Below, piece after piece: positions 6,089 through 6,145 of a DNA stretch of 6,145 nucleotides. The translations under genes were made by a program, and so were the position numbers. How positions within the stretch are numbered: the stretch's first letter is position 1; the number at the start of each line of letters is the position of its first letter. Location of the stretch: assembly GCA_003158415.1 (NCBI GenBank), contig PMJA01000129.1, positions 1 through 6,145 on the forward strand, written 5' to 3'. A model generated the notes under the pieces. It was not told where the DNA came from. It did no database searches and saw nothing but the letters and a program-made list of their open reading frames with translations. The DNA is from Methylobacter sp. (GTDB lineage: Bacteria > Pseudomonadota > Gammaproteobacteria > Methylococcales > Methylomonadaceae).

Positions 6089-6145
6089 CAAGACGCTTGA
6101 GCGCCGGGAAAAGGATAACATCTCAATGCCGTTAAGTTAAGCCGT
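6089..6145 (+). other. Region downstream of rpoH, no feature recognised
   Basis: These 57 nt after the rpoH stop contain no clear GC-rich hairpin followed by a T-run, so no intrinsic terminator can be called. The only start-like codon, ATG at 6126, is followed by a stop after a few codons. The next gene lies outside the window. Confidence 0.4.

Noticed and set aside
6089..6145. Intrinsic terminator after rpoH
   Set aside because: No hairpin followed by a T-run can be found in the 57 nt available.

Overview
The window is about 6.1 kb of tightly packed bacterial chromosome, with every gene on the + strand. It reads as a gammaproteobacterium. The block ftsY-ftsE-ftsX-rpoH is the classical gammaproteobacterial order, and the sigma-32 and FtsY sequences are of that type. 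The moderate GC content and the upstream cytochrome oxidase assembly genes would suit a Methylococcales-like methanotroph, but that placement is a guess. No mobile element, CRISPR array, tRNA or rRNA is visible.

Layout: (1) 56-796 encodes a SURF1-family cytochrome oxidase assembly protein. (2) 786-1529 overlaps it by 11 nt and encodes a membrane-anchored SCO/thioredoxin-like protein with a CxxxC motif, of the kind found in cox operons. (3) 1541-3466 is one uninterrupted 641-codon frame. Its first ~300 residues are an eight-helix CtaA/COX15 heme A synthase-like domain, and its last ~300 are a complete FtsY SRP-receptor NG GTPase. (4) 3472-4128 is ftsE and (5) 4132-5151 is ftsX, with gaps of only 3-5 nt. 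(6) A 79-nt intergenic region carries a perfect CIRCE operator (TTAGCACTC-N9-GAGTGCTAA) overlaid on a sigma-70-like promoter. (7) 5231-6088 is rpoH (sigma-32).

The main novelty is the junction of two operons that are normally separate. The end of a cox assembly operon (surf1, sco-like, ctaA) is joined in frame to the start of the ftsYEX operon. No ATG, GTG or TTG lies in frame between the last CtaA helix and the middle of the FtsY N domain. FtsY therefore appears to be made either as a fusion to a polytopic membrane protein or from a start inside the last CtaA helix. The CtaA part looks degenerate in its N-terminal (substrate) half: the TM1-TM2 loop is shortened and lacks the usual cysteines, and the residues expected to be the catalytic Glu and one heme-ligand His are Gly and Gln. 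The C-terminal (cofactor heme) half keeps its His pair. This suggests an ex-enzyme kept as a membrane anchor for FtsY, or a bifunctional protein; both readings are inference.

The second notable point is regulatory. rpoH itself seems to be under HrcA/CIRCE control, with the operator covering the -35 region. This would place the sigma-32 regulon downstream of the GroEL-sensing HrcA repressor.
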